DNA of 64,000 bases from Cognatishimia sp. MH4019 (GCF_020177595.1 NZ_JAHTBL010000002.1:62001-126000), one strand, 5' to 3'. Counted from the stretch's first letter, positions 27,199 through 36,532 are shown. Made by a program: numbers and translations. Notes: generated from the letters alone by a model not told the origin.

Positions 27199-28494
27199 TT
27201 AGCGGTGGCCGGTCTGAAGCTTGCGCTCCAACCATTGTGAATATTGCGAGATGCCGTAGCAGACGACGAAGAACAGGACCGAAGCAAAGGCCCACAGCTC
27301 CCAGTAAACGCCCGCCCAGTCGGTCGAGGACAGGATCGGTCCGCGGATCATGCCCACCAGATCGAACATCGAGATGACCGATACCAGCGTGGTATCCTTG
27401 AACAGACCCACCGCCACGTTCACGATCCCGGGGATCGAGATTTTCAACGCTTGCGGCATGATGATCAGGCGCGTGGCCTGTGCGTAATCCAGGCCAAGGC
27501 TGTCTGCGGCTTCATACTGACCGCGCGGCAAGGCAGCCAGACCGCCCCGGATCACCTCGGCGATATAGGCCGACGAGAACATCGTGATCATGATGATCAC
27601 CCGCAAGATCAGGTCGAGCGAGGTTTCCGGCGGGAAGAAATACGCCAGAACCACGTTCGCCACGAACAGCAAAGTGATCAACGGCACACCCCGGATAAAC
27701 TCAATGAAGATCACGCAGATCCACTTGATGATCGGCATATGCGACTGACGACCCAGCGCCAGCGCGATGCCGATGGGCAGCGACAGCGAAACGCAGACCG
27801 TGCCAAGGATCATGTTGAGCATAAAGCCCCCCATGTTCCGGCTTGCGACCTCTGGCAGCGCTAGAAAGTTCGGCGCCGCCTGGACAAGAAAGCCCGTGAC
27901 CCACCATGTGATCAGCGCAGCAGCAACGGCCCCGAAAAGGCCCGCTGCAAAGCTGTTCCGCTCCAATCGTCTGAAGGCAAAGTAGCCCACGACGAAACCC
28001 AGAAGCGCAGTGATCGGGATCAGGATCGTGCCGCCCCAGATCAGGAAATACGCAAGAAACGGGTAGATGCCCGTGAAGGCCAGCATGATGCGCGGCAGGT
28101 TCAGGAACAGAACCGGCGCAACGGCCACGAAGAGCAGAACAAACGCAAATGTCGGACGCCAATACTCGGAACTGGGATACTCAAAGCCAAACAGAAGTTG
28201 CTGCCACCGCTGCTCGATCACGGCGAAACACGCGCCGCCATTGCCTTGAGTGATCTCGCGACACTCGCGGATATTGTCCACGCCCCAGACACCGTTGGCG
28301 ATCCAAGGGAAAATGCCGACGACAAGCGTGTAAACGATGTAGACACCCAGAAGGGTCATGATCGTGTTGAACGGCCCCGAAAAGAGGTTCTCGCGCATCC
28401 ACTTGACCGCACCGGTCTGACCGGGCGGCGGCGGGGCTGGTGGGATTTCGGTGTGCCGCACGAAGGCGACGGTTTGTGCATGTGTGTCGCTCAT
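27199..28494 (-). CDS. bztC: glutamate/glutamine/aspartate/asparagine ABC transporter permease
   Basis: A 431-residue permease, long for the HisM family because of an N-terminal extension with extra helices, as in BztC/AapM. The C-terminal transport domain holds the coupling-loop EAA-type motif YEAADSLGLDYAQATRLIIMP and FIEFIRGVPLITLLF. It forms a heterodimer with BztB. It follows bztB by one base. Confidence 0.94.
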   Translation of the reverse strand: MSDTHAQTVAFVRHTEIPPAPPPPGQTGAVKWMRENLFSGPFNTIMTLLGVYIVYTLVVGIFPWIANGVWGVDNIRECREITQGNGGACFAVIEQRWQQLLFGFEYPSSEYWRPTFAFVLLFVAVAPVLFLNLPRIMLAFTGIYPFLAYFLIWGGTILIPITALLGFVVGYFAFRRLERNSFAAGLFGAVAAALITWWVTGFLVQAAPNFLALPEVASRNMGGFMLNMILGTVCVSLSLPIGIALALGRQSHMPIIKWICVIFIEFIRGVPLITLLFVANVVLAYFFPPETSLDLILRVIIMITMFSSAYIAEVIRGGLAALPRGQYEAADSLGLDYAQATRLIIMPQALKISIPGIVNVAVGLFKDTTLVSVISMFDLVGMIRGPILSSTDWAGVYWELWAFASVLFFVVCYGISQYSQWLERKLQTGHR

Positions 28495-28495
28495 A

Positions 28496-29710
28496 TCACC
28501 GCTCCTTCAGCTTGATCGAGTTGTTGTAGACGTTCATCAGCGCCGAGATCGTCAGCGAGAATGTCAGATAGAACAGCATCAGCAGAAGAACGGATTCAAT
28601 GGCGCGTCCGGTCTGGTTCAGCGTGATGCCACCCAGCGTTCCGGTCAGGTCCATATACCCCACGGCAATCGCCAGCGAGCTGTTCTTGGTGATGTTGAGA
28701 TATTGCGAGATCAGTGGCGGGATGATGACGCGAAGCGCTTGCGGCAAGATCACAAGGTTCATGATCCGGCCCGAGCGTAGACCAAGCGCCGCGGCCGCCT
28801 CTGTCTGCCCTTTGGAGACGGCGAGGATACCGGCACGCACGTTCTCGGCGATGAAAGCTCCTGTATAGATCGCCAAAGCGAACCATAGCGCGATCAATGA
28901 GCCACGGATGGTTAAACCGCCTTGGAAGTTGAAGCCCCGCAATTCGGGATATTCCAGGCCAATCGGACGACCGAGGATGAAATAGGCCAGCAGCGCAGGC
29001 ACAAAGAAGATGGCCAGCGACGGCAGGAAGACCGGCACGATGCGGCCCGTATCAAACAGCACCTTCCGGGCGTAACGACGCCACAGGAAGATACCGGCGA
29101 TGGACGCCAGAAAGACCGCCACGACGATCCAGCCACCCGCCTCAAAGACCGGCTTGGGGACGTAGACACCACGGTTGGTGAAGGCAACCGCATCGCCGAC
29201 CATGCTGGCGGTCGGATTATCGCCCCGGAAATCGCGAGGCTGCGGGAAGACATTGGCCGTCACCGTGAAGATGATGATGATCCAGATCAGCACGGGCACG
29301 TTACGGAAGGCCTCGACATAGAGGCTCATCAGTTTCGAGATGATCCAGTTGTTCGACAGGCGCAAAACACCAGCGATCACACCGAAGATCGTCGCCGTCA
29401 CACAGGCCAGAAACGCCACAATCAGCGTGTTCAGCGCACCCACGATAGAGGCCCGCATATGCGTGCTTTGACTGTCATAGGGGATCGGCTGCTGGTTGAT
29501 GTCATATCCAGCTGGATCGCCCAGGAATTCATAGGAAATATTCAGGCCCGCTGCCGCAAGGTTTTGCGCAAGATTGTTCCCGAGGATCGAGAAAATCACG
29601 ATCAGCGCGAGAACTGCAATAGCCTGGAAAGTATAGGAGCGATACCGGGTGTCGTTGATCAACATCGACAGGCGGAATGACTCCTTCGGAGGGTCAGTCG
29701 CAATGGTCAT
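28496..29710 (-). CDS. bztB: glutamate/glutamine/aspartate/asparagine ABC transporter permease
   Basis: A 404-residue inner-membrane permease of the same family. The N-terminal half contains FEYLGDP-like periplasmic sequence (SYEFLGDPAGYDINQQPIP), the middle YVEAFRNVPVLIWIIIIF, and the C-terminal coupling loop QTEAAAALGLRSGRIMNLVILP. Length and the long periplasmic insert match BztB/AapQ. It is separated from bztA by 127 bases holding a stem-loop. Confidence 0.94.
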   Translation of the reverse strand: MTIATDPPKESFRLSMLINDTRYRSYTFQAIAVLALIVIFSILGNNLAQNLAAAGLNISYEFLGDPAGYDINQQPIPYDSQSTHMRASIVGALNTLIVAFLACVTATIFGVIAGVLRLSNNWIISKLMSLYVEAFRNVPVLIWIIIIFTVTANVFPQPRDFRGDNPTASMVGDAVAFTNRGVYVPKPVFEAGGWIVVAVFLASIAGIFLWRRYARKVLFDTGRIVPVFLPSLAIFFVPALLAYFILGRPIGLEYPELRGFNFQGGLTIRGSLIALWFALAIYTGAFIAENVRAGILAVSKGQTEAAAALGLRSGRIMNLVILPQALRVIIPPLISQYLNITKNSSLAIAVGYMDLTGTLGGITLNQTGRAIESVLLLMLFYLTFSLTISALMNVYNNSIKLKER

Positions 29711-29796
29711 TATATGTGCTTCCCTGAAGCGCCCTCGGTCTCTCTTGACGGGTTGTCCCGTTCTTGGGGCCGAAGATTATTATCATTGAATGGAAA

Positions 29797-29823
29797 GGGG
29801 CGCGGCCTTTCCAGCCGCGCCCC
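29797..29823 (-). promoter_or_regulatory. intercistronic stem-loop between bztA and bztB
   Basis: GGGGCGCGGC (29797-29806) and GCCGCGCCCC (29814-29823) form a perfect 10-bp stem with a 7-base loop, 14 bases after the bztA stop; the - strand continues TTTCC. Such structures commonly give partial termination or protect the 3' end of the binding-protein message, so that BztA exceeds the membrane parts. Confidence 0.75.
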
Positions 29824-29837
29824 AAACCGTAAGCGTC

Positions 29838-30854
29838 TTACCGGAACGGCGGCGAGTAAATCAGGCCACCATCGGTCCACTGTGCGTTGAGACCGCGGGC
29901 AAGGCCGATCGGGGTCTCTTCGCCGATGTTGGTGGAGAAGATCTCACCGTAGTTACCACCGGTCATGATTGCGCGCTTGGCCCATTCGGCGTCCAGACCG
30001 AGCATCTCGCCCAGCGTGCCTTCGGTGCCCAGCAGGCGGTTCACTTCGGGGTTGTCGGTGCCACCGGCCAGCTCTTCAGCGTTCTCCGAGGTCACGCCCA
30101 GCTCTTCAGCTGTGATCAGCGCGTTCAGGGTCCAGCGAACGACATCGCCCCACTCGTTGTCGCCGTGGCGAACAAGCGGACCGAGCGGCTCTTTCGAGAC
30201 GATTTCGGGCAGCAGAACGTGGTCACCCGGTGTCTCGAAGTTGGCGCGCTGAGCGGCCAGTGCCGAGGCGTCGGTGGTGTACACGTCGCATGCGCCAGCC
30301 AGATACTGCTGAACAGCTTCTGCACCGGTTTCAATCGGCACGGGCTCATAGCTGATGTTGTTGGCGCGGAAGAAGTCCGCGAGGTTCAGCTCGGTCGTGG
30401 TGCCGGTCTGGATGCAAACCGTTGCGCCATCAAGGTCCTTGGCGGACGAAACGCCCAGAGCGGACGGGACCATGAAGCCCTGACCGTCATAGTAGTTGAT
30501 GCCGATGAATTCGAATTTCAGGTCGACATCGCGCGAGAAAGTCCAAGTTGTGTTCCGGGCCAGCATGTCGATCTCACCCGAGGCCAGCGCTGTGAAGCGG
30601 GTCTTACCGGTGGTCGGCACAAACTGCACTTTTGTGCTGTCGCCCAGAACAGCTGCGGCAACCGCGCGGCACACAGCCACGTCGAAGCCCTGCCATTCGC
30701 CGTTCGCGTCGGGCTCAGCAAAACCGGGAACGCCAGTGGTCACGCCGCAATTGAGCATGTCACGGGCTTTCACGTCATCAAGCGTGCCAGCAGCAGCAAC
30801 GCCAGCCGAAAGGCCAGCGACCGTCAACGCGCCAATAAATACGGATGTTTTCAT
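29838..30854 (-). CDS. bztA: glutamate/glutamine/aspartate/asparagine-binding periplasmic protein
   Basis: A 338-residue substrate-binding protein with signal peptide MKTSVFIGALTVAGLSAGVAAA. The mature part includes LNCGVTTGVPGFAEPDANGE, GFDVAVCRAVAAAVLGD and RFTALASGEIDMLARNTTWT, features of the BztA/AapJ group that binds polar amino acids; two Cys in the mature part (in LNCGV and VAVCRA) probably form a disulfide with partners further on. I chose ATG 30854 with AGAGGT upstream; the frame is open to 31019 but without signal-peptide logic. It leads the operon. Confidence 0.95.
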   Translation of the reverse strand: MKTSVFIGALTVAGLSAGVAAAGTLDDVKARDMLNCGVTTGVPGFAEPDANGEWQGFDVAVCRAVAAAVLGDSTKVQFVPTTGKTRFTALASGEIDMLARNTTWTFSRDVDLKFEFIGINYYDGQGFMVPSALGVSSAKDLDGATVCIQTGTTTELNLADFFRANNISYEPVPIETGAEAVQQYLAGACDVYTTDASALAAQRANFETPGDHVLLPEIVSKEPLGPLVRHGDNEWGDVVRWTLNALITAEELGVTSENAEELAGGTDNPEVNRLLGTEGTLGEMLGLDAEWAKRAIMTGGNYGEIFSTNIGEETPIGLARGLNAQWTDGGLIYSPPFR

Positions 30855-31051
30855 GTTTACCTCTTCCTGATTGTCCCCCCGTGAGTGGGGAGGTTCGTCC
30901 GGCCTGTCCCGGCCGGGTTCGATACGATGAAGGTAGTCTTCTCCCTCAGTGGCGCAAGTGTGGGCAAATTCATCAAAGAAGGTCAAGGCATGGATCATCA
31001 AAAGAAATGGAGGAACCACCGTCTTTCCCCTGCGTCATGCGCTTGAATCGC

Positions 31052-31783
31052 CTAGGGATTGAGCGCAACATCTTCATTATGCATCAGTTTGTAGAAACGA
31101 TACGCATGTAAGAAGGCCAATCGCTTCGCCTCAGCCAGCGCCGAGGCTTCCTCGTCTTCGCCCCATTGTGCGATCTGCCAGTCCTCATCAACCCTTGAAA
31201 TATGCCAAAGATCTTCGGGCGGTGTGTGCCCCTCAATCGCCGCAAATCCGAGGATCAGAGAGCCTGACAGGCTCACCAGATCATGAAACGCCGTCAGCTC
31301 GAACGCATCCAGCTGGTGCACACGCGCGTTCAGATTGCGCAGGGCATCAGCGTCCTGTGCCACAAGCATAACGCCAGAAACGGGCTTTAAACGGGCGCTT
31401 AGGGCCGTTTCGGCCCAATCAAGAAACGGGTCCCACGCAGCATTTTGCGCCGCAATCAACTCGACCGGGCTGTCGGCGCGGTAGCACAGCAAGTCAGTGG
31501 TGCCGTATTCCGCGATCATATTCGCCACGTCCGCATGTTGCCGCCCGGTCTTGTCGAGTGCCGCGTTCACAGAGCGGGTCACGGGCATCGACATCGGATT
31601 GATTTTTTCGCCTTGAGCATCCCACTCGCCCGCAACGGCCTGCGCCAGTGCTTCGCTTGGCACAACCAAAGCCGTCTTGGCGGGCGTCTTGATGCTGCGC
31701 CCATCAAGGCGCACGGAAAAACCTGTCCCTTCCGGCTGCACCGTGGTCTCTTTCCAAAAGCGTTTTGCGGCCCATTCGCTCAT
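31052..31783 (-). CDS. ATP12 family F1F0-ATPase assembly chaperone
   Basis: A 243-residue ATP12 protein. The mitochondrial counterpart binds F1 alpha before it joins beta, and alphaproteobacteria carry the ancestor. Family blocks: KRFWKETTVQ, GFSVRLDGRSIKTPAK, LAQAVAGEWDAQGEKINPMSMPVT (in parts) and TDLLCYRADSP. Start ATG 31783 has GGAG upstream; the longer frame to 31912 lies in the HAD gene. It begins four bases after the HAD stop, in one operon from rarA or crcB downward. Confidence 0.92.
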   Translation of the reverse strand: MSEWAAKRFWKETTVQPEGTGFSVRLDGRSIKTPAKTALVVPSEALAQAVAGEWDAQGEKINPMSMPVTRSVNAALDKTGRQHADVANMIAEYGTTDLLCYRADSPVELIAAQNAAWDPFLDWAETALSARLKPVSGVMLVAQDADALRNLNARVHQLDAFELTAFHDLVSLSGSLILGFAAIEGHTPPEDLWHISRVDEDWQIAQWGEDEEASALAEAKRLAFLHAYRFYKLMHNEDVALNP

Positions 31784-31787
31784 TTTT

Positions 31788-32456
31788 TCAGCTCCAAAGC
31801 CCGGAAAGGTGGTCCGGAAGGTGGCGGATATCGTCGATGATTCGGGCAGGTGATGCCTTTTTGAGCGTCTCAACCGGGTGATACCCCCAACTGACGCCAA
31901 TGATTTGAGCACCCGCAGCGCGGCCCATTTCCATGTCGAAACTGGTGTCGCCGATCATCACCGCATGACCCGCGTCGATCCCGGTTTCTGACAAGGCCGC
32001 TTGCACCATGGCAGGGTGTGGCTTCGACGGATGATGATCGCTGACCTGTTCTGTCATGAAAAACCCGGTCAGATCATGGGTGCGTAACACGATATCAAGG
32101 CCCTTGCGGGATTTGCCGGTCGCCACGCCCAGCACAAATTCCGGCACCCCTTTGAGCTGCTCAAGCACGTCACGCACACCGGGATAGAGCGGGCTGTGAT
32201 CGCGGCCATTGTGGCGGTTTTCCACAAAGGATTGCTTGTAGGCCTCGACCAGTTCGGCGTTCTGGCGGTCACCCAGCTCCGGCGCCAACCGCGCAATCGC
32301 TTGCGGTAACGACAGCCCCACAATCGACAGCGTGTCTTCGCGCGAGGGGGCGGTCATGCCATGTCGCTCAAACGCGTGGGTCATCGCGGCGAGGATGTGG
32401 TTCTGGCTGTCCACCAGCGTCCCATCCACATCGAACAGGATCAGCTTCGGGGTCAC
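31788..32456 (-). CDS. HAD-IA family hydrolase, phosphoglycolate phosphatase-like
   Basis: A 222-residue haloacid-dehalogenase-type phosphatase: motif I LFDVDGTLVDSQ, motif II LGVATGKSRKG (Thr), motif III Lys in SKPHPAM, motif IV IGDTSFDMEMG. The cap is the helical C1 type. Activity on phosphoglycolate or another small phosphate ester is plausible but unproven. It overlaps the RluC-like gene by four bases. Confidence 0.88.
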   Translation of the reverse strand: MTPKLILFDVDGTLVDSQNHILAAMTHAFERHGMTAPSREDTLSIVGLSLPQAIARLAPELGDRQNAELVEAYKQSFVENRHNGRDHSPLYPGVRDVLEQLKGVPEFVLGVATGKSRKGLDIVLRTHDLTGFFMTEQVSDHHPSKPHPAMVQAALSETGIDAGHAVMIGDTSFDMEMGRAAGAQIIGVSWGYHPVETLKKASPARIIDDIRHLPDHLSGLWS

Positions 32457-33496
32457 ATCAGATCCTCAAATGGGTCGGCTGGGAAATCATCTGGCAACCA
32501 TTCAAACGTCTTCCACGTCTTCGCCATGTGATCCGAAAGCGGTGCAGTGATGTTCAACTGCGCGCCCGTCACCGGATGGGTCAGGCTGATCGAGCGGGCG
32601 TGTAGGTGCAGCTTGCGGCTGATCTCTCCACCCAGTTGCGCACCCCAACCGTCGCCCAAATTCTCTTGCCCTGAGCCGCCATATTTACCATCCCCAATAA
32701 TCGGATGTCCCATCTCGGCCATATGCGCGCGCAATTGGTGCGTGCGACCGGTGACGGGCACCAAAGCCACCCATGCGCCGCGCTGCGCGAGCGTTGTCAG
32801 CACCGCATAATCCGTGGTCGCGCGCTTGGCCCCTTCGGTCTTGTCCACGTCGCGCGGATGGATGCAGAGCATCTTTTCCGCCTCCCCCCGTGCGCCATGA
32901 CCCGGCGCTTTCACCAGCCCGTATTTGATCGTGCCCATCCGCGGATGCGGTACGCCCGCGACGGCGGCCCAGTAGATCTTGCGCGTCTCGCGGGCGCGGA
33001 AGGCATCGGCCAACGCGTTCGCCGTCAGCCGGTTGCGCGCCAGTAGCAAAACGCCGGATGTGTCTTTATCCAGCCGATGCACAAGACGCGGCTTGTCATC
33101 GAACCCAAAGGTCAGCGCCTCGGCCAGCAGGTCGACATGGCGGGTCTGTTTGCTGCCCCCTTGGGAGGGCAGACCCGGAGGCTTGTTCAAAGCGATAATG
33201 TGATCGTCGCGATACAGAACGCAGCTTTGGATCATCTTGGCGTCGGCATCGCTGACGCGCTGCTTGGGTTGCGCGGTGATCTGATCGGGATCCGGCAGCG
33301 GCGGTACACGCACGCTTTGCCCTGCTTCCACGCGGGTCGACGACTTGACGCGGCCCCCGTCAACGCGCACCTCGCCTTTGCGGCACATCTTTTCGATCCG
33401 GCCCTGCGAGATATGCGGATAGCGGCGGCGCAGAAAGCGGTCAAACCGCTGGCCGTCTTCATCGCTCATCACCGTGATCATCTGAACGCCGCTCAT
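32453..33496 (-). CDS. RluC/RluD-type pseudouridine synthase
   Basis: A 347-residue RluA-family enzyme with an N-terminal S4 RNA-binding domain (RFDRFLRRRYPHISQGRIEK) and the catalytic block RLVHRLDKDTSGVLLLAR with the essential Asp. VTGRTHQLRAHM is the second conserved block. By domain order it is most like RluC, which modifies 23S rRNA at 955/2504/2580 in E. coli. It overlaps crcB at its start and the HAD gene at its end. Confidence 0.92.
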   Translation of the reverse strand: MSGVQMITVMSDEDGQRFDRFLRRRYPHISQGRIEKMCRKGEVRVDGGRVKSSTRVEAGQSVRVPPLPDPDQITAQPKQRVSDADAKMIQSCVLYRDDHIIALNKPPGLPSQGGSKQTRHVDLLAEALTFGFDDKPRLVHRLDKDTSGVLLLARNRLTANALADAFRARETRKIYWAAVAGVPHPRMGTIKYGLVKAPGHGARGEAEKMLCIHPRDVDKTEGAKRATTDYAVLTTLAQRGAWVALVPVTGRTHQLRAHMAEMGHPIIGDGKYGGSGQENLGDGWGAQLGGEISRKLHLHARSISLTHPVTGAQLNITAPLSDHMAKTWKTFEWLPDDFPADPFEDLM

Positions 33497-33870
33497 GCCA
33501 GCACCCCCCGCATTGCGATGACACCAAGGACCAGCGCGCCGATGGACAGCACCACAGACAGGCCCACATACAGCGCCGCCTGCCCGACCTCGCCCCGCTC
33601 AAAAAGCGTGTAGGCTTCGAGCGAGAACGCCGAGAAAGTCGTGAAGCCGCCCAAGATGCCTGTCATCAGAAACGGGTTCAAATGGGTCAGCGATTTCTGC
33701 CCCAGATAGACGACCAAAAGCCCCATCAGGAACGAACCGACGACGTTTACCACCAACACGCCCAGCGGGAAGCCGGGGCCCGTCGCGCGAAACACGGCAA
33801 CGCCCACGCCATAGCGCGCAGCCGCTCCGATTGCGCCGCCAAGGGCCACTTGTAGCATCGTTGAAAACAT
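33493..33870 (-). CDS. crcB: fluoride ion exporter CrcB/Fluc
   Basis: A 125-residue four-helix membrane protein that forms a dual-topology dimer for F- export. Key family sequences are GGAIGAAARYGV, VNVVGSFLMGLL and GILGGFTTFSAFSLE, with the pore Asn and Phe box. No fluoride riboswitch consensus was recognised in the 31-base gap to rarA, so expression is likely operonic. Confidence 0.95.
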   Translation of the reverse strand: MFSTMLQVALGGAIGAAARYGVGVAVFRATGPGFPLGVLVVNVVGSFLMGLLVVYLGQKSLTHLNPFLMTGILGGFTTFSAFSLEAYTLFERGEVGQAALYVGLSVVLSIGALVLGVIAMRGVLA

Positions 33871-33901
33871 GGGGGGTCTGTCGCGCGCGCGGGCTTTGAT
33901 G

Positions 33902-35209
33902 TCAACCGCCGCGCTTGCCGCGCAGCTTGACGAAGTAATCCAGACGGCGCTTCAACTCACGTTCAAACCCACGCTCGACGGGCTGGTAGAAAACCGGTCG
34001 CTTCATCGCCTCGGGGAAGTAGTTTTGCCCGGAAAACCCATCCTCGGCATCGTGGTCATAGGCGTAGCCATCGCCGTACCCCTGATCCTTCATCAGCGAT
34101 GTCGGCGCGTTCAGGATGTGCTTGGGCGGCGGTTCCGAGCCGGTTTGTTTGGCCGATTTGCGGGACTGCTTATAGGCCACGTACCCCGCGTTCGATTTCG
34201 GAGCGAGCGCCAGATACGTAACCGCCTGCGCCAGCGCCAACTCCCCCTCCGGCGAGCCAAGGCGCTCGTAGGTTTCCCAGCTTTGCAGGCACACGGCTTG
34301 AGCTTGGGGATCGGCCAGCCCGATATCCTCCACCGCCATACGGGTCAGGCGGCGGGCCAGAAAGCGGGGGTCTTCGCCGCCCTCCAGCATTCGCGCGAAC
34401 CAATAAAGTGACGCGTCAGGGTCCGAGCCGCGCACGGATTTATGCAGGGCGGAAATCAGGTTGTAATGCGCGTCACCAGACTTGTCGTATTGGGCGGCAC
34501 GGCGCATCAGCCGCGCGCTAAGCGTAGCCGTGTCGAGCTTGTCTTTATCGGGCCAAGCCGCGACCTGTTCGATCAGGTTCAGCAGCGCGCGGCCATCGCC
34601 ATCGGCCATTTCCAAAAGCGCCTCACGGGCGGGACCATCCAACGGCAAACCTTTGCCCAGCTCCTTCTCGGCCCGTTGCGCCAGCCGTTCCAGATCAGCC
34701 AGATCGAGACGCGTCAGCACCAACACCTGCGCGCGCGACATGACGGCGGCGTTCAGCTCGAACGAGGGGTTTTCGGTTGTGGCGCCGACCAATAGGATCG
34801 TGCCGTCCTCCATATGGGGCAAAAACCCGTCTTGCTGGGCTTTGTTGAAGCGGTGAATCTCGTCAACGAACAGCAAGGTGCCCTTGCCATTGGCGCGGCG
34901 TATCTTCGCGGCCTCGAACACCTTTCGAAGCTCAGGCACGCCGGTGAAAATCGCGCTGATCTGGACAAAGTGCAGATCGGTTTCATCCGCCAGAAGCCGC
35001 GCAATGGTCGTCTTGCCGACACCGGGCGGCCCCCAGAAAATTAACGAGGACAGCGCGTTATTGGCGAGCATGACGCCCAGCGGCGCGTCGGGGCCAAGCA
35101 CCTGCTCCTGACCGATCACCTCAGACAGAGCTTGCGGGCGCAAGCGGTCGGCCAGCGGGCGCGGGGCACCGCTGGCGACGGGGTCTGGTGTATCAAACAG
35201 ATCGGCCAT
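33902..35209 (-). CDS. rarA: replication-associated recombination protein A (MgsA/RarA)
   Basis: A 435-residue AAA+ ATPase of the clamp-loader class that acts at stalled forks. It has GQEQVLGPDAPL, Walker A WGPPGVGKTT, Walker B LLFVDEIHRFNKAQQD, sensor ATTENPSFELN and the C-terminal tetramerisation domain (SLYWFARMLEGGEDPRFLARR, in parts). Length is normal. It starts the gene block that runs to the ATP12 gene and is 37 bases downstream of luxI. Confidence 0.95.
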   Translation of the reverse strand: MADLFDTPDPVASGAPRPLADRLRPQALSEVIGQEQVLGPDAPLGVMLANNALSSLIFWGPPGVGKTTIARLLADETDLHFVQISAIFTGVPELRKVFEAAKIRRANGKGTLLFVDEIHRFNKAQQDGFLPHMEDGTILLVGATTENPSFELNAAVMSRAQVLVLTRLDLADLERLAQRAEKELGKGLPLDGPAREALLEMADGDGRALLNLIEQVAAWPDKDKLDTATLSARLMRRAAQYDKSGDAHYNLISALHKSVRGSDPDASLYWFARMLEGGEDPRFLARRLTRMAVEDIGLADPQAQAVCLQSWETYERLGSPEGELALAQAVTYLALAPKSNAGYVAYKQSRKSAKQTGSEPPPKHILNAPTSLMKDQGYGDGYAYDHDAEDGFSGQNYFPEAMKRPVFYQPVERGFERELKRRLDYFVKLRGKRGG

Positions 35210-35246
35210 GGCGCACCATAAGAAGGGTGCGCACCGAGGGGAAGGC

Positions 35247-35834
35247 TCAGTGCAGATGCGCGGTGAAATCGAGGCTCACGGCCTGATAGTTGATCCCGCC
35301 CATATCCATCACGCGGCCCGCCGGTGCCATATCCAAAGCGCAGCGCTTGGCCCAACGGCTCCAGTTCGACGGCAAAAGCGCCACCATCTGGTTGATCCCT
35401 TCGACACGTGCGGCGCGCACCATTTCCATCACAAGCCGTGTATGGACCTTGCGACGAATGGTGGAGGGGATATTGTGGGCCACGAAACCGCGCGTCACCT
35501 CCCACACATGGGGCGCAACGGGGGCCTGGTCGAACATCAGGTCCTGCGGAATCGAGTCGAGCAGACCCAACTGCGCATCGCGGATCATATAGGTGTAGAT
35601 GCCGCAACGCGCGGTTGTCGGTGTCAGACGCACCCCGGCCATCACCTCCCCCAGGTGATGCACCGCGATCCAGCGGCTTTGGGGCGTGTCGTATTGGTCA
35701 AACTCCATGTCCATAACCTCTGGGAGGTCCCATTTGTTCTGGACGATGAAGGATTGCTTCCGGGCGCGGAAGATATTGGCGAACAACTCGCCGTGCTGGT
35801 GAAAGTTCGCAAAAGATAGAGTGGTAGCTTGCAT
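35247..35834 (-). CDS. acyl-homoserine lactone synthase, LuxI family
   Basis: A 195-residue LuxI enzyme that joins an acyl group (acyl-ACP) to S-adenosylmethionine to form a quorum-sensing acyl-homoserine lactone. The conserved set is visible: Arg25 and Phe29 in RARKQSFIV, Trp35 in NKWDLP, Asp46 and Asp49 in FDQYD, Arg69 in GVRLTPT, Glu/Arg in WEVTRGF. GGAG lies before ATG 35834. It is 59 bases downstream of the LuxR gene in the same direction. Acyl-chain length cannot be read from sequence. Confidence 0.93.
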   Translation of the reverse strand: MQATTLSFANFHQHGELFANIFRARKQSFIVQNKWDLPEVMDMEFDQYDTPQSRWIAVHHLGEVMAGVRLTPTTARCGIYTYMIRDAQLGLLDSIPQDLMFDQAPVAPHVWEVTRGFVAHNIPSTIRRKVHTRLVMEMVRAARVEGINQMVALLPSNWSRWAKRCALDMAPAGRVMDMGGINYQAVSLDFTAHLH

Positions 35835-35893
35835 GGTCGTCTCCGTTTCGGTTCAAGGTTTTTTTCCCTCGTTCCGATTCCGGAGACCCCCGT

Positions 35894-36505
35894 CTATAAC
35901 AGTCTGTAGTCGCGCGCGCGTTGAATGGCTTCGGCTGTAGTGCGGGCCAGAAGCCGCTGACGAGCGGACGTCAAACGAGCCTTCAAGGCGCTTTCTGAGA
36001 TATTGAGTTCGGCGGCGGCAGCTGCATGACGATGGCCCTCGGCAATCAGTTTGAGGGCTTCGATTTGGGCCGGTGTCAGGTTCTCAGGGGGCTGTGTGAC
36101 GGTGTGCATATCCTCCACAATTTTCTGAAAAGCGCTAATTTCGGCATCTGTGAACTCGCGGTCGGCGCGCGCGCTTGATGCGATCGTGCGCGACTGCATC
36201 GGACCGCAGGACACAGCAAGCCCGTAGACCATGCCGTGTTCTTGCGATTGCCCCAGAATGTCAAAGGGATCCGGGATCTCGATCTCACTCCAACGCGTTG
36301 CACCGGTTGTGCTGAAGCCCCAGGCGATGATGGGATCGCGCAAGGCATATGCCTCTTCGGTATAGTGATCCGTCCACGCACGCGGGAATGTTTGGTGGTG
36401 GATAAGAGGCAGGGCAAACCTGATGTGTAACGCATAAAAGAAACCATTCGGCGACAGAGCGCTCAGCGATTGGGTGTGGCGATCAAGATCAGCTCTCACA
36501 GACAT
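35894..36505 (-). CDS. LuxR-family quorum-sensing regulator
   Basis: A 203-residue LuxR protein, shorter than the usual 235-250. The autoinducer pocket is recognisable: Trp44, Tyr48, Asp57, Pro58 and Trp62 in AWTDHYTEEAYALRDPIIAWG (in parts). The C-terminal HTH starts LTPAQIEALKLIAEG and continues ELNISESALKARLTSARQRL; it departs from the common SERTVKFH pattern, so DNA specificity may differ. It is the likely partner of the adjacent LuxI. Confidence 0.88.
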   Translation of the reverse strand: MSVRADLDRHTQSLSALSPNGFFYALHIRFALPLIHHQTFPRAWTDHYTEEAYALRDPIIAWGFSTTGATRWSEIEIPDPFDILGQSQEHGMVYGLAVSCGPMQSRTIASSARADREFTDAEISAFQKIVEDMHTVTQPPENLTPAQIEALKLIAEGHRHAAAAAELNISESALKARLTSARQRLLARTTAEAIQRARDYRLL

Positions 36506-36510
36506 AACTT

Positions 36511-36532
36511 TTAGACAATCTCGGGTTGTTTA
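36511..36532. promoter_or_regulatory. inverted repeat upstream of luxR, candidate lux-box-like operator
   Basis: TTAGACAA (36511-36518) and TTGTTTA (36526-36532) form an imperfect inverted repeat with a 7-base spacer, 6 bases before the luxR start codon. Position and size fit an autoregulatory operator, but it is not a consensus lux box. Confidence 0.35.
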
